NCBI GenBank assembly: GCA_965222745.1
Contig: CBDCUW010000003.1
Span: forward strand, 682,001-746,000
Direction: 5' to 3'
DNA from: CBDCUW01 sp965222745
Lineage (GTDB): Bacteria > Planctomycetota > Planctomycetia > Pirellulales > Pirellulaceae
Length of the DNA stretch: 64,000 nucleotides
The notes beneath the pieces are model-generated. The model did no database searches. It saw only the letters and a list, made by a program, of their open reading frames with translations, and had not been told where the DNA came from. Below are positions 7,422 to 17,660 of the stretch, in pieces. The position numbers were made by a program, and so were the translations under genes. How positions within the stretch are numbered: the first letter of the stretch is position 1; each line of letters opens with the position of its first letter.

Positions 7422-10400
7422 CAACGCTATTCGCTTCCGCCTCGAATTGTTGCAGCATTTCGGGCAGGGCCAATCGCCCTCGCGCGTATTTGGCCGCCTC
7501 GCTTTCGGGGTAATCCCATCGGCAGCGGTTGTATCTGCGAAATGCTTCACGGTTATTGTTGGCCAAACGATAAGCCTCGCCGGACCAGAACAAAGAATCG
7601 GCGCCCAGTTCGTCATCGGGAAACTCTTTGGCAAATTCATCAAACGACACACCGGCGCGCTGGTAATCTTCGACTTTGTAGTAGCATTGGCCGACGCGGA
7701 ACGCCATCTCGGCAGCATGTTCATGGCCTTCGAATCGTTCGCCGAACTTTTCGCCCACCTGAGCCGCAATGTCGAACTGCTCGTTCTTATAAAAATAGTC
7801 CGAGATGCGAATCATCACGCTGGCGATCAACGGACTGTTGGGATGCGTTGCCGCCAAAGTCACGTAGGCTTCCAACGCCTCGTCAAAATCACCCGCTTCC
7901 TCGTAGGACTGCGCCAGTTTGTAATGGGCATCGGCGGCCAAAGTGTGATCGGGAAATCGGCGAATGATCAGTTCATACGACTTGATCGCCTCATTCCATT
8001 GTTCCAATTCCTGAGCGAATTGTCCTAGCAGGTAAGAGATTCGGGGCGTGTACTTGGGATCCGGATAGTCCTCCATCACTTCGCGCAGGACTCGCCGGCC
8101 CGCTTCCAAGTCGCGTCGTTGCTCGTCGCTCCGCTCGAGTTCCTTGTGGCTCTTGAACAGCTCGAAATAGCTTTCGGCGATGCGGAATTTTGTTTCCACG
8201 GCCAGCGTTTCGTCGTTGAACGTTTTGGTGAACGCGGCGACCAAACCGTTGGTGCCGACCACCACGGGGATCTCTTGAATCACCTTCAGCGGATCGGTCG
8301 GACTGGCGGAAGCTTGACGCGAAGCGGCAAAGTCGCCGGCGTGATCTGGGTCGTTGTAGGTCGCGGTGATCGTATCGCCAAAGTAGCACTCGATGACCGG
8401 TTCATCGTCGGTAAGGTTAGCAGGCGTGGGCGATTCGGTTGCCTGCAACAGAAACGAACCGGTGAAAACGCCGCTGTGGGCCAACGTCTCGGTAAGCTGG
8501 ACCGATTCTTGCTCGCCCAAGGCGGTGGCGATTTGCAGAGACAACGTATCGCGATCGTCCGAAGTATCGCGATCGGGATCTTGCACGGACAGATAGATCC
8601 GTTCGCCGACATGAAGGTGATCGACGGGCTCCTTGTATTCGCGATCGGTGATTTTCAACCGACCGTTGGAAACCAATTTTCCCTGAGCCGACAATCTTGC
8701 CGGCATTCCATCAGGACGAAGCTTGTCGTTGTAAGCGGCCGTGACGGTATCTTTACCGCTCAAATTCAGGACACGAACCACCATGTCGCCCGGATCGTCA
8801 TCGGCATTCTTTTCCGTCGACAAGACGTTGCCGATCAGATTGCGAGGCATCTGCGGAGAACGCGGCACGATCTGGGGACTGTTCTTACCACCCAACTGCA
8901 AATTCACCTGGCCGACGAATCGTCCCTCTTCCAACGCTTGCGACAAATCGCGGCTGCCACGGCGTCGGTTTCGCGGGTCAAACGCATTGGAAATGGCGCA
9001 CTGGGCGATCACGGCCGATCCTTCGGAAGTCAGGACGGCAACTTTGACCGTGCTGCCGGCGTTCTTTGCCCGGTCCGGATCGATCACCTCAATCGTCAAC
9101 GGCGCATCGAGGGCGAGCCGGCTTTCGGCTTCGTCGTCCGGCGCCGGAGCGACTTGGATGACCGGTGGGCGAATGTCATCGGGATCGCGCGGCACTGCCC
9201 GGCTTTCCAAAATCCGAACGCTGCCTTCGGACGGCTGGGTCACGTAAACAACGGACTCGCGAGGAACACTGTGGCCGGGGAAGGTGTTTTGCGAATCGAT
9301 GTAACGCAGGTAGATACGATCGCCGGCAGCGACTTTCAGTTTGCCCGGTTCTTCGCCCGCGGATGTATCGACCTCTTTGGTGAAAACTCCCGAATACTCC
9401 TCGGTCTCGGTCGCCTTCCATTTCGTCGGCTCACCATCACCAATGAAAACTTCGAATTCAATCTCATCACGACCGCCCGATCGGTCTTCGTCGTAATCGC
9501 GGATTTCGACAATCAGCCGCTCGCCAAGGTCGATGCGTTTCAATTCCAACCGCGTTTCCGAAACCTGGCCGCTTCCCACACGAACGAACTCGTAAGTGAT
9601 CGGCGTCACTTCAGCGTTGTTGTAGGTTGCCGTCAGTCTGGCGCTGAGCCGTTGGCTGCTGCCGCTGCCGTTTTGAGTGAACTCATCGGTGTAAGTTGCC
9701 GTCACGGTGTCGCCGGCAGCGATTTCGAGCGCGTCGTTGGATGCTAGCGCCAACACATCTTGATCGGTCGGAATGTAGGTCTGATCGGGTGATTTGCCCC
9801 CAATTTCGACATGGGCGACTGCGACACTTTCGCCCAAGTACTCGTGAAAGACCATCCGCACGTACCGCAGTTGTTGAGCGGGAAATCGAAAATCCCAATG
9901 GGCTTTGCCAATGATCACCGCGGGACCGGCTGCCGGTTTCAACGTGACTCCCTTCAAATCCATCAATCCGCCCGAAGCGATTTCGGTCGGTTTGAAAGTG
10001 AGCGTCCGCCGGCCAGCCGATTCAAACAGCAACGTCGCTACGTGTGAATCTTGAAAACGCTTCCAATCTCGCGTGTCGGGAACGTTGGCAGCGATCTGGT
10101 CCCCATCGACTTCGATGACCATGCGGCTGCCTTCACCAGGGTGCGAACAGTTCATCCAAACTTCGTACGCTCCCGGTTGCTGCACATCGACTTCCCAGGC
10201 AGCCGTGTCGTCGGTGGAACTCCAGTAGTTGAGCAGCGGATTTTTGTCGCTGAGTTGCTGGCCGAAATTTTCGGACGTCTTTTGCAGTTTTGCATCGGAA
10301 AGTGGCAGGTTGATCGGATCGGGAAGCGGTGGCACAGCCGGTTTCGCGGCGGCGGCGGGATCGTCCAAATCGAAATCGGCAGCCCGAAACGACTCGGTGA

Positions 10401-13400
10401 CGACGCGATCGGAATCGAGATCGGACCGTGCGATGGTCGCTTCGACGCCTTTCAAAGCAGAATCGGTTGCAGCAAAGATCGTCAGATCATGTTTGCCTCG
10501 ATCAAGCCAAAGGTCGGCCGACTGGTTTCCTTTTCCAACCGGAATCTCCAACGCATCACCGACAGCCATCGCGGTGACGAGACCTCGAACCGAAATCCTG
10601 ACCGCACCGCTTCGCCTCTGTACCAACTGTCCCGACCAGATGACGGCGTGAGGCGATTTGGAATCTTCGTCATTTTCGTCAAGCGACCAGGCAAGTTGAT
10701 CGACTTCGGACGTGTCGACCGGCGAACGATTGATGCCCAGGTCGGCCACCTGATACCACTTAGAAAAACTGTGATACCTGCCGCGGTAAACACGCTGTTG
10801 CATGCGGCCAAACTCGCTTGCCGCCCTGGTCGCTTTTTCGCGGCGTGGATGTCCGGCTAATCGGAACCAAAACTCGCCGTCGTAGCTGCCCAGTAGTTCG
10901 GTGCGGACCGGCGCATTGATCTCGGCATCGGGGCTCTTCATGCGAACGCGGGCAATCTCTCGCAAGTCCTTCATGTCGATCGTCAAGGACTTGGGCGTGG
11001 CGCCATCCGGTTCGGCCAACCAATACGATTTTTCGTCCAGGTCGATCGCCATCAGCGGGCTGTGATTGATCGCGGTGTCGCTGGCCAGCGCGCCGGCGGG
11101 CAATTCGGCCGTCGCCGCCGTCCCCTCGAAGATGCCGGTGTGCGGCCCGGTTTCGCTGAGCATGACCTGCAGATTGTCGCCGCTGTCGGCAACCATCTTG
11201 ATCGGAACGCGATCGCGATCGCTGGACAGGTCGCGGTCACCGTCGATGACTCGCAAATGGATATCGTTGCCCGGTTTGATTTGGTTTTCGGGACGCTGTT
11301 GCGAAATCCGCAAGTCGGCGTTTTCGTCATCTTGCTCGGCTGCCTCGCGAGCGACTCGTTCGCTAAAAGTTTCTTCCTCTTCGTCAGTGACCTTGCTGCT
11401 GGCCGCTTTGAACTCGGCGCTGGCAGCGATGCGAATTTCGACGTCGGAAAGGGGAACTTTCTTGAATTCTGACTTGAATTCATCCGGATAATCACACTCG
11501 ATCGTATCGCTGCCGACCAACTGCAACACCTTGTCGCCCGGTTGTGCGTCACCCAAACGAGTATCGACGTCGGCGCGAAAGAGTCCTCGGCCCGCCCCGG
11601 CGCTGGTCAGGAAAATCCGTTCGGAATCGCCGCTTGGCCTGGTCGTCACGATCACCGGAATCTTGTTGTGGCCGCGGCTGATCCCAAGATCGCTATCGTG
11701 AACGACAATCGACAGCGGCATGCCCGGTGCGTGAAACCGTGTGCTCTTTCGGCCCAACCGCCCGACCGTCCGAAGCAAATTCAGTTGGTCGATGTAACGC
11801 TGTTCGCTGCCGTAAACTTCCGACAGATTGAACAACGCCTGGTTTGCCAGATCGACGTTCGGAACCCGTTCCAAAACACTGCGGAAAATGTCACGCGCAT
11901 CGTCCCGATCTCCTCGGCGAAAAGCCAACACGCCTCGCAAGAACTCGGCGCGCACCACGACGTCCATCTCGTGGCTGCGAGCAAGTTCCTCGAAAACCAA
12001 TTCCGCTTGATCGTAAACTTTCTGGGACATGAACGATTCGCCGATCCCAAACTTTGCCTCGACCGCCTGGGCCGATTCGGGGTAGCGGTTGATCGTGGTG
12101 GTGAACTCGCTTCGGGCCACGTCGTAGCGGCGGGCCTTGTAGTAGTTCTTTGCCAACAGTAGCTGGATCTCGGCTTTCGCTTCGTCGTCGACTTGAGCGG
12201 ATTCGCTGTTGCGGACCATCCACTGGCGGAGCACATCTTCGACAAAATCGTGATTGGCATCTCCGCCGCCGGCGATCCGCTGCCGGCAGACAAAGGTGAT
12301 CAGATCGATCGGCAATTGGTCACGGTAACGATCGAACAAGACGCGATTTTCGTCGTAGGTCGCCAGCGCCAGTTTCTCGTCACCGAGTCTCAGGTACAGC
12401 GCCGCCTGTAGCAGCGGCGCGATCGGGCTGTCTTCATCGATGGTCAGCCCGATGCTTCCCATCCTGGCGTAGGATTGCGTGACCACATCACGTGCCGCTT
12501 TCAAGCGGCGATCGTCAACGCGAGAGATGTTGGCCAGCAATCCCGATGCAATGGTGGCCGCCTCGATGTAGTCCCGACGCGCCAGAGCGGATTGCGCATA
12601 AGGAAACAGGGCGTCCCAGCCGTTCCATTGATTGTCGACCAAACAGGTCGCCGATTGATGCAACAGAATTCGTTCCATTTTGGTGGTGGAATCACCGTCG
12701 CCAAGTTCAAAAAGTGCCAGCGTTGCCGCCGCCGACGGTGATCCGTAGTCCATCGATTTCACCGCCGAGTAGACACGGCGCCGCTGTTCGTCGGTCGCTT
12801 CGTTGTTGCGACGGACCTGGTGCACCCAATCGGAGACTCGCCAAACGTCCAAATCCCAATCTTGTAGGGGACGTTCGTCGCGAAGCCGGCGTGAACGCTG
12901 TAGCGTCTTGGCAAAACTTTCGTAGTCATGCTTTTTCAAATGATGGTCGGCAAGCCAGGTCGCATAACGTCCTTGAAAGGGTGTCGAGTGCTGCAACAGA
13001 TCTTGGATGAACGCCAAATGCTCGCTTTCGTCCATCGTCTGCAGCAATCGCCAGGCACATTCGCGCGATTCGCTGTGGTTGCGGTCAAACGTCAGGTAAG
13101 TCGTCCATCGCTGTTTCGCTTCTTCGGCCAAACCAAGGCGGCTGAGCACGTCGCCCATGTAAGATGCGTAACGTGGATTGCGGCCGAATTTTTTCTCGGC
13201 GGCAACCAGCCAATCAAACGATTTTTTGCCCAGGCTTTTGTCCTTGTTCTTATCGGCGGCGACCATCAAACGCCGGCAGACATCATGGCTGGACGGATGC
13301 GGCGGAAAGCTCAACACGTGCAGCGCCGCTTCCGCTGCTACTTCCGGCGTCGCATAGTCGGTTGCCGATTCCAGCCAGCGTCGCGCGGCATCAAAATCCT

Positions 13401-15171
13401 TTGGCAACCGTTTCGCCAAACGTCCGTAGTAATCGGCCGACACTTTTCGTTGGTTGCCGCCGACGTAATGGCGATAGTAGTACCCCTGTGTCTCCAGTAG
13501 CCGGTTGACGAAATCGTCATCCAACTGACCGATCAAATCGTCCTTGAGCAACTGATCGCGAACTTGGGCTTCCTGTTTGGAATGTCGGTAACTTTGGCGG
13601 CTGGCCAGCGATAGCACTCGGTCACGGTCGGCTTTTTCCAGTTCGACCTCGACGCGTCTGGCGCGATCCTTTCGCCGCGGATCGCGACGGGCTGACTGGC
13701 GCCAATCGGCCAGGAAGCGAGCGAAGCCCGGCAGCTGGGGATGTTTTTGGCGGGCTTCCAAGATTCGCGATAGCTGCCGATCAAATTGCTCTTCGTCGGT
13801 GGCCGAATCAAGCAACCAGTTCACCGCAGAACGGGTGTAACCATCATCGCTGGGCGACTGCTCAATCAATTCTTCCAGCGTGCGGCGCGTTCGATCGTTG
13901 TCTTTCATGCGATCGCGGTAGAGCGAAAAAGCAAGCACGTAACGAAGGTAGGCTGCTTGATTGGGATTGGCGCGAATCGCGTCTCGAAGCACCTTTTCGG
14001 TTTCTTTCAGGCGATCGGGCTGCGAACCGTTTTCGTTGACGAAAACGCGTCCGGCATCATTGGTGACCGCGTCAAAAGAAAGCACTCGGCTGAGCAAAGT
14101 GGTGGCGGCGCCGGGATTGTTTTCACGAAGATAAGCTTGCGCCAAAATGCTCAAGCCGCGAAAACGGTCCTCGCGGTCGGAATATCGGGTTGCGTAGTCT
14201 TTGGCGACCGGGGCGATCTGCTGCGAACTCGCTTTGCCGTAGTCCAATTGGTTGATCAGGTTCAGGTGAGCAACCTGGTCGTCTTCGATCTTTCGCGCTT
14301 CGGCGTAGCTGCGGGCGCTGTTGGAATGTTGTCCCAGGCGATGGTAATTTTCCGCCATCGTCATGTGCAGGCTACGAAGTTGCTGCGGATCGTCGATGAC
14401 CTTTTTCTTCAGCAGTTTGAGCGCCGCTCGATTCGACTCGGCCCATTTTCCGGCGCGAGCCCAGGCAAAAACACTGTGGCTTCCGACATCGGCGGCCAGC
14501 GAAGCCTGCGAAACATCCAATAGTTGTTCGGCCAGTTCCGCGCCGATAGCGACCTGATTGTTGCCCATCGAATGATACAGCCGGATGGCACGAATCGCCG
14601 CTTGCCTGCCGGCCTGGTTGTTGCCCTGTCGTTTCCAGACCGCGTGATAAGCGGCCGCGGCAGCTTTTTTGTCATCGCCACAGGCAAGCGTGTCGGCCAA
14701 TCGCCGCTCGATGTCGGCGCACTCCTTTGCCTGTGGATATCGAAACAGAAACTGGCGGCAAGCCACGATCATGTCTTTGTTGCGACTCATCGCCTGCAGA
14801 CCGTCGATCGTTTTTAGCATCACCTGTTGATGACGCGGATCGGATGGATGGGTGGAGACGAATCGATTGCCGACTCGGACCAGGCCGAACACACGAGCAT
14901 CGGCGTGATACAGATCGATCAACCGAACCATCACATCGGCCGCCTCGGTGGTGGCGTCGTTGTACTTGCCCAGTTCCGCCTCCAGCTGCGCCGCACGGCG
15001 GCTGATTTCATCTAGCGGTTGCTGCGCCGCAGTGGCAGCGGCAAACATGGCAAACAAGCAGATCCACACCCACCGTAGGCCGGCCTGTCCCAGGTCGGTG
15101 ATGGAAAGTGATGCGCGCCGACTTGGGACAGGTCGGCCTACGATGAAATCACTGCTGCCTTGATGGTGCAT
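7411..15171 (-). CDS. giant exported TPR and beta-module protein (2586 aa)
   Basis: One of the two largest proteins here. After a repeat-derived start (VGRPVPSRR) comes a signal peptide core (WICLFAMFAAATAAQQ). Residues ~50-1120 are helical TPR-like repeats. From ~1130 come beta modules with the recurring phrases TGxFxG/HSGVFTG and AAGDTVTATYTDE, a discoidin-like segment (~1360-1480, RTELLGSYDGEFWFRLAG), a CBM6/35-like segment (~1640-1760, AYEVWMNCSHPGEGSRMVIE) and more beta modules. Residues ~2330-2586 return to TPRs (YELIIRRFPDHTLAADAHYK) like BamD/YbgF. It is likely periplasmic or surface linked. The stop overlaps exbB, so it should work with that channel. Function unknown. Confidence 0.88.
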   Translation of the reverse strand: MHHQGSSDFIVGRPVPSRRASLSITDLGQAGLRWVWICLFAMFAAATAAQQPLDEISRRAAQLEAELGKYNDATTEAADVMVRLIDLYHADARVFGLVRVGNRFVSTHPSDPRHQQVMLKTIDGLQAMSRNKDMIVACRQFLFRYPQAKECADIERRLADTLACGDDKKAAAAAYHAVWKRQGNNQAGRQAAIRAIRLYHSMGNNQVAIGAELAEQLLDVSQASLAADVGSHSVFAWARAGKWAESNRAALKLLKKKVIDDPQQLRSLHMTMAENYHRLGQHSNSARSYAEARKIEDDQVAHLNLINQLDYGKASSQQIAPVAKDYATRYSDREDRFRGLSILAQAYLRENNPGAATTLLSRVLSFDAVTNDAGRVFVNENGSQPDRLKETEKVLRDAIRANPNQAAYLRYVLAFSLYRDRMKDNDRTRRTLEELIEQSPSDDGYTRSAVNWLLDSATDEEQFDRQLSRILEARQKHPQLPGFARFLADWRQSARRDPRRKDRARRVEVELEKADRDRVLSLASRQSYRHSKQEAQVRDQLLKDDLIGQLDDDFVNRLLETQGYYYRHYVGGNQRKVSADYYGRLAKRLPKDFDAARRWLESATDYATPEVAAEAALHVLSFPPHPSSHDVCRRLMVAADKNKDKSLGKKSFDWLVAAEKKFGRNPRYASYMGDVLSRLGLAEEAKQRWTTYLTFDRNHSESRECAWRLLQTMDESEHLAFIQDLLQHSTPFQGRYATWLADHHLKKHDYESFAKTLQRSRRLRDERPLQDWDLDVWRVSDWVHQVRRNNEATDEQRRRVYSAVKSMDYGSPSAAATLALFELGDGDSTTKMERILLHQSATCLVDNQWNGWDALFPYAQSALARRDYIEAATIASGLLANISRVDDRRLKAARDVVTQSYARMGSIGLTIDEDSPIAPLLQAALYLRLGDEKLALATYDENRVLFDRYRDQLPIDLITFVCRQRIAGGGDANHDFVEDVLRQWMVRNSESAQVDDEAKAEIQLLLAKNYYKARRYDVARSEFTTTINRYPESAQAVEAKFGIGESFMSQKVYDQAELVFEELARSHEMDVVVRAEFLRGVLAFRRGDRDDARDIFRSVLERVPNVDLANQALFNLSEVYGSEQRYIDQLNLLRTVGRLGRKSTRFHAPGMPLSIVVHDSDLGISRGHNKIPVIVTTRPSGDSERIFLTSAGAGRGLFRADVDTRLGDAQPGDKVLQLVGSDTIECDYPDEFKSEFKKVPLSDVEIRIAASAEFKAASSKVTDEEEETFSERVAREAAEQDDENADLRISQQRPENQIKPGNDIHLRVIDGDRDLSSDRDRVPIKMVADSGDNLQVMLSETGPHTGIFEGTAATAELPAGALASDTAINHSPLMAIDLDEKSYWLAEPDGATPKSLTIDMKDLREIARVRMKSPDAEINAPVRTELLGSYDGEFWFRLAGHPRREKATRAASEFGRMQQRVYRGRYHSFSKWYQVADLGINRSPVDTSEVDQLAWSLDENDEDSKSPHAVIWSGQLVQRRSGAVRISVRGLVTAMAVGDALEIPVGKGNQSADLWLDRGKHDLTIFAATDSALKGVEATIARSDLDSDRVVTESFRAADFDLDDPAAAAKPAVPPLPDPINLPLSDAKLQKTSENFGQQLSDKNPLLNYWSSTDDTAAWEVDVQQPGAYEVWMNCSHPGEGSRMVIEVDGDQIAANVPDTRDWKRFQDSHVATLLFESAGRRTLTFKPTEIASGGLMDLKGVTLKPAAGPAVIIGKAHWDFRFPAQQLRYVRMVFHEYLGESVAVAHVEIGGKSPDQTYIPTDQDVLALASNDALEIAAGDTVTATYTDEFTQNGSGSSQRLSARLTATYNNAEVTPITYEFVRVGSGQVSETRLELKRIDLGERLIVEIRDYDEDRSGGRDEIEFEVFIGDGEPTKWKATETEEYSGVFTKEVDTSAGEEPGKLKVAAGDRIYLRYIDSQNTFPGHSVPRESVVYVTQPSEGSVRILESRAVPRDPDDIRPPVIQVAPAPDDEAESRLALDAPLTIEVIDPDRAKNAGSTVKVAVLTSEGSAVIAQCAISNAFDPRNRRRGSRDLSQALEEGRFVGQVNLQLGGKNSPQIVPRSPQMPRNLIGNVLSTEKNADDDPGDMVVRVLNLSGKDTVTAAYNDKLRPDGMPARLSAQGKLVSNGRLKITDREYKEPVDHLHVGERIYLSVQDPDRDTSDDRDTLSLQIATALGEQESVQLTETLAHSGVFTGSFLLQATESPTPANLTDDEPVIECYFGDTITATYNDPDHAGDFAASRQASASPTDPLKVIQEIPVVVGTNGLVAAFTKTFNDETLAVETKFRIAESYFELFKSHKELERSDEQRRDLEAGRRVLREVMEDYPDPKYTPRISYLLGQFAQELEQWNEAIKSYELIIRRFPDHTLAADAHYKLAQSYEEAGDFDEALEAYVTLAATHPNSPLIASVMIRISDYFYKNEQFDIAAQVGEKFGERFEGHEHAAEMAFRVGQCYYKVEDYQRAGVSFDEFAKEFPDDELGADSLFWSGEAYRLANNNREAFRRYNRCRWDYPESEAAKYARGRLALPEMLQQFEAEANSVDDE
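15075..15141. repeat. GTAGGCC inverted repeat inside 5' end of giant gene
   Basis: GTAGGCCGGCCTGTCCC... at 15075 faces ...GGGACAGGTCGGCCTAC ending at 15141, an inverted pair about 67 bases long. It lies between the ATG at 15171 and the signal-peptide core of the 2586-aa protein and contains no in-frame stop. Confidence 0.85.
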
Positions 15172-15194
15172 CGTTTGGGATTGCCTTTTGATGA

Positions 15195-17528
15195 CTAGAA
15201 TCCGGATCGCAACAGGGTGTCAGAAATCTGCTTGGCATCCTGGGCCAGCGGACTTTCCGGAAAATCACCGATCAACTGGTCGAAGCGTCGCCGCGCTTCC
15301 TGTTTTCGGTCCATCCGATAGAGACAGCGTCCGTAGTTGAACAAAATCACGTCCAAGAACTTCGCGTCCGGATGGTTGTCCAACACATTTTCAAAAGTAT
15401 CGAGCGCCCGTTGGTAGTCTTCTCGCTGATAGTAGTATTCCGCCATCTTGGCGACCGATTCTCCGACTCGACCGCTGTCGGGAAAATGATCGAACACTTT
15501 CTTGTATTCTTGAAAAGCTCGATCGAACAACTCGTTGCTTCCCCGTTCGCCGGCTTGAATCGCCATCTGCTCGTAGGCTTCGGCGATGCCGTACTGGGCT
15601 TCGCCGCGCAGCAAGCTGTCTTCCATGTTCACCAGGCGTGAATAGATACCGATCGCGCGTCGAAAATCTTCTTGCTTGCGAGCGACCTCGCCCAGTTGCA
15701 ACAGCGCATCATCGACAAAACCGCTGTTGGGGAACTCCCGCTGCAACCGCTGGCACATCGAAGCGGCCAGCTCCAGCCGATCCATCTCGAAATAGATGTG
15801 CCAGAACTGAACGTAAGTCTCTTCCAACATTCTGCCGCCCAGTCGGCGGGCGTCGGTCATCACTTCTTCGCAAACGGCCAATGCGGCGTCGTATTTTTCT
15901 CTCGCTTTTGCTTTCAGTCCGAACTCTTTGTAACGGTTGCCGATTTTGGTCATCGCGCCAGCGGTTTTCAGTTGAGTTTGGACACGCAGCTCTTGGTCAG
16001 ATATGTTGGCACGAGTGACTCGGACGCCGCCAATGTTTCCCTCCAAAGTGCGTGCTTTGGCGACCAGTTGCGCCGTGCCGCTGCCGCTGTTGGAGCGATC
16101 GAAATAGACCAACCGCACCTGGTCGCCGGGCAGGGCCTGCAAGATTTGATCTCGTGAATCAGGCTGATCCGTCTTGGCTAGCGGCACCGCGCCGTGAAAA
16201 ACGCCGCTGTGAACGGAGTGGCTGTCTGCTTCGTCACCTTCGCCGGCTTGTTCCGATTCGTCTGGCTCGGACTCGATCGTCACGCCTCGTTGGCGATCGG
16301 TCAGCACCGCTTCGGTCAGTGAAACTTCGACTCGATCGATTCGCTTGTAGCGATCGATTTCGGGGGGTTCTGTTTCCCCGTTTTCTCCCTGTACGTTTCC
16401 GGTCGCACCAAGAGCGATCATTTCCTCTTCGATCTCGTCATCACTCTTCAAGCGGTGCACTTCCACCGTCGCGGTCAATTTGTCCGCCGCATCGGAAACA
16501 TCCAGATCGGGATCGGCGACTCGCAAGTTAACGTTCTTTCCCAGAACCACGCCGTGCAACGTTTCCTCGAAAGCTCCGTCGGTGATGGCAACCACGCCGT
16601 CACCAACCACACGAACTTCCGTGACGACAGGAACGTTCAGCTTCTTTTCAGCGGTATGCTCGTCAACATAAGTCACTTGGACTGTATCACCCCCTTTGAT
16701 TTCGAGTGTTCCGTTGTCGGGTTTGGGAACACCCAGCCGGGATGCGATCGATCCGAGCACCAGGCGTACGTTTCGTCCGACCGAAAAACACTCAATCGTT
16801 TCGCTATCGCCACCGCTCGATTGGCAGCGAACTGAAACGCCGGTTGCCGGATCGATCACCGCCAGATCCGCATCCTCGATCTTGATGAAAAAACGCTTGC
16901 CTGCTTCCAGCTTGTTACCGTCGGATTGATCGCTGGCAAGAGTCGTTCCCACCTTTTCCAGGGCATCGATGGCGCGGCTGTAGTGCGCCAACTGAAAATG
17001 CCCCAAACCGATGTAGTAGTAGGCCTGGTTCACTTCCGGGCTGGTGGGGAATTCTTCGATCACACCTCGCATCAGTTGAAAGCACTTGCCGTAGTTGCGG
17101 AGGTGATAAAAGCAAATTCCCATCTTCAAAGTTGCTTCGCTACGCTGCGCCTGATCTCCGTTGTCTTCCGCAGCGACCGCCTCGAACTGAACTCGTGCAC
17201 GGTCGTACGCGCGGTCTCGATCCAGGTAGTAGTCACCCAGCCGCATGTGGGCTTGATAACGAACCTTGCTGCGTGGGTACCGTTCGATCACCGACTGCCA
17301 GATCTCGACCGCTTTGGCAAGCTCCTCCGCTTCGTAGCGGCTGTCACCGGCTGCCACCAATTTTTTGGCGGCCCGGTCTTCTACCAGAGAACCGCGAACC
17401 GGACCCTGCGCCGCAGCTGCGGAAGTCAGGACGATCGATAGTGCCAGTATTAGGCAAGAACTCGCTGACTTGGGGACAAGTCGGCTTACTTTGGAGTTTC
17501 GGAGGTCGCAGAGGAGCTGGCTGGGCAT
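15195..17528 (-). CDS. exported TPR/beta-module protein (777 aa)
   Basis: Starts at the only usable ATG (17528). Residues ~14-23 come from a GTAGGCC repeat (VSRLVPKSAS) and lead straight into the signal-peptide core SCLILALSIVLTSAAAAQG; no ATG, GTG or TTG lies in frame after the repeat and before the core. Residues ~50-170 are TPRs (AHMRLGDYYLDRDRAYDRAR), ~190-480 hold the same beta phrases as the 2586-aa neighbour (GGDTVQVTYVDEH, HSGVFHGAVPL, PGDQVRLVYFD), and ~510-777 are TPRs again (YYQREDYQRALDTFENVLDNHP). It looks like a shorter paralogue of the giant, 23 bases upstream of it. Probably periplasmic. Confidence 0.87.
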   Translation of the reverse strand: MPSQLLCDLRNSKVSRLVPKSASSCLILALSIVLTSAAAAQGPVRGSLVEDRAAKKLVAAGDSRYEAEELAKAVEIWQSVIERYPRSKVRYQAHMRLGDYYLDRDRAYDRARVQFEAVAAEDNGDQAQRSEATLKMGICFYHLRNYGKCFQLMRGVIEEFPTSPEVNQAYYYIGLGHFQLAHYSRAIDALEKVGTTLASDQSDGNKLEAGKRFFIKIEDADLAVIDPATGVSVRCQSSGGDSETIECFSVGRNVRLVLGSIASRLGVPKPDNGTLEIKGGDTVQVTYVDEHTAEKKLNVPVVTEVRVVGDGVVAITDGAFEETLHGVVLGKNVNLRVADPDLDVSDAADKLTATVEVHRLKSDDEIEEEMIALGATGNVQGENGETEPPEIDRYKRIDRVEVSLTEAVLTDRQRGVTIESEPDESEQAGEGDEADSHSVHSGVFHGAVPLAKTDQPDSRDQILQALPGDQVRLVYFDRSNSGSGTAQLVAKARTLEGNIGGVRVTRANISDQELRVQTQLKTAGAMTKIGNRYKEFGLKAKAREKYDAALAVCEEVMTDARRLGGRMLEETYVQFWHIYFEMDRLELAASMCQRLQREFPNSGFVDDALLQLGEVARKQEDFRRAIGIYSRLVNMEDSLLRGEAQYGIAEAYEQMAIQAGERGSNELFDRAFQEYKKVFDHFPDSGRVGESVAKMAEYYYQREDYQRALDTFENVLDNHPDAKFLDVILFNYGRCLYRMDRKQEARRRFDQLIGDFPESPLAQDAKQISDTLLRSGF
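17464..17489 (-). repeat. GTAGGCC-type half repeat inside 5' end of 777-aa gene
   Basis: A degenerate single copy (minus strand GTAAGCCGACTTGTCCCC...) read in frame as VSRLVPKS. It is the third case in this cluster of the element lying between a start codon and a signal peptide. Confidence 0.7.
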
Positions 17529-17660
17529 TGCAGGTTGGGTGAAACGCTTCGGTATAGTGGTCGGGGAAACGAACCGACGCTGCGCTGCCCTAGTTTAATC
17601 GGGCACGCAGGCCAGGCCCCCACCGATCAACCTTTGCAACGCTTTGCTTTTTGCGTGCAA

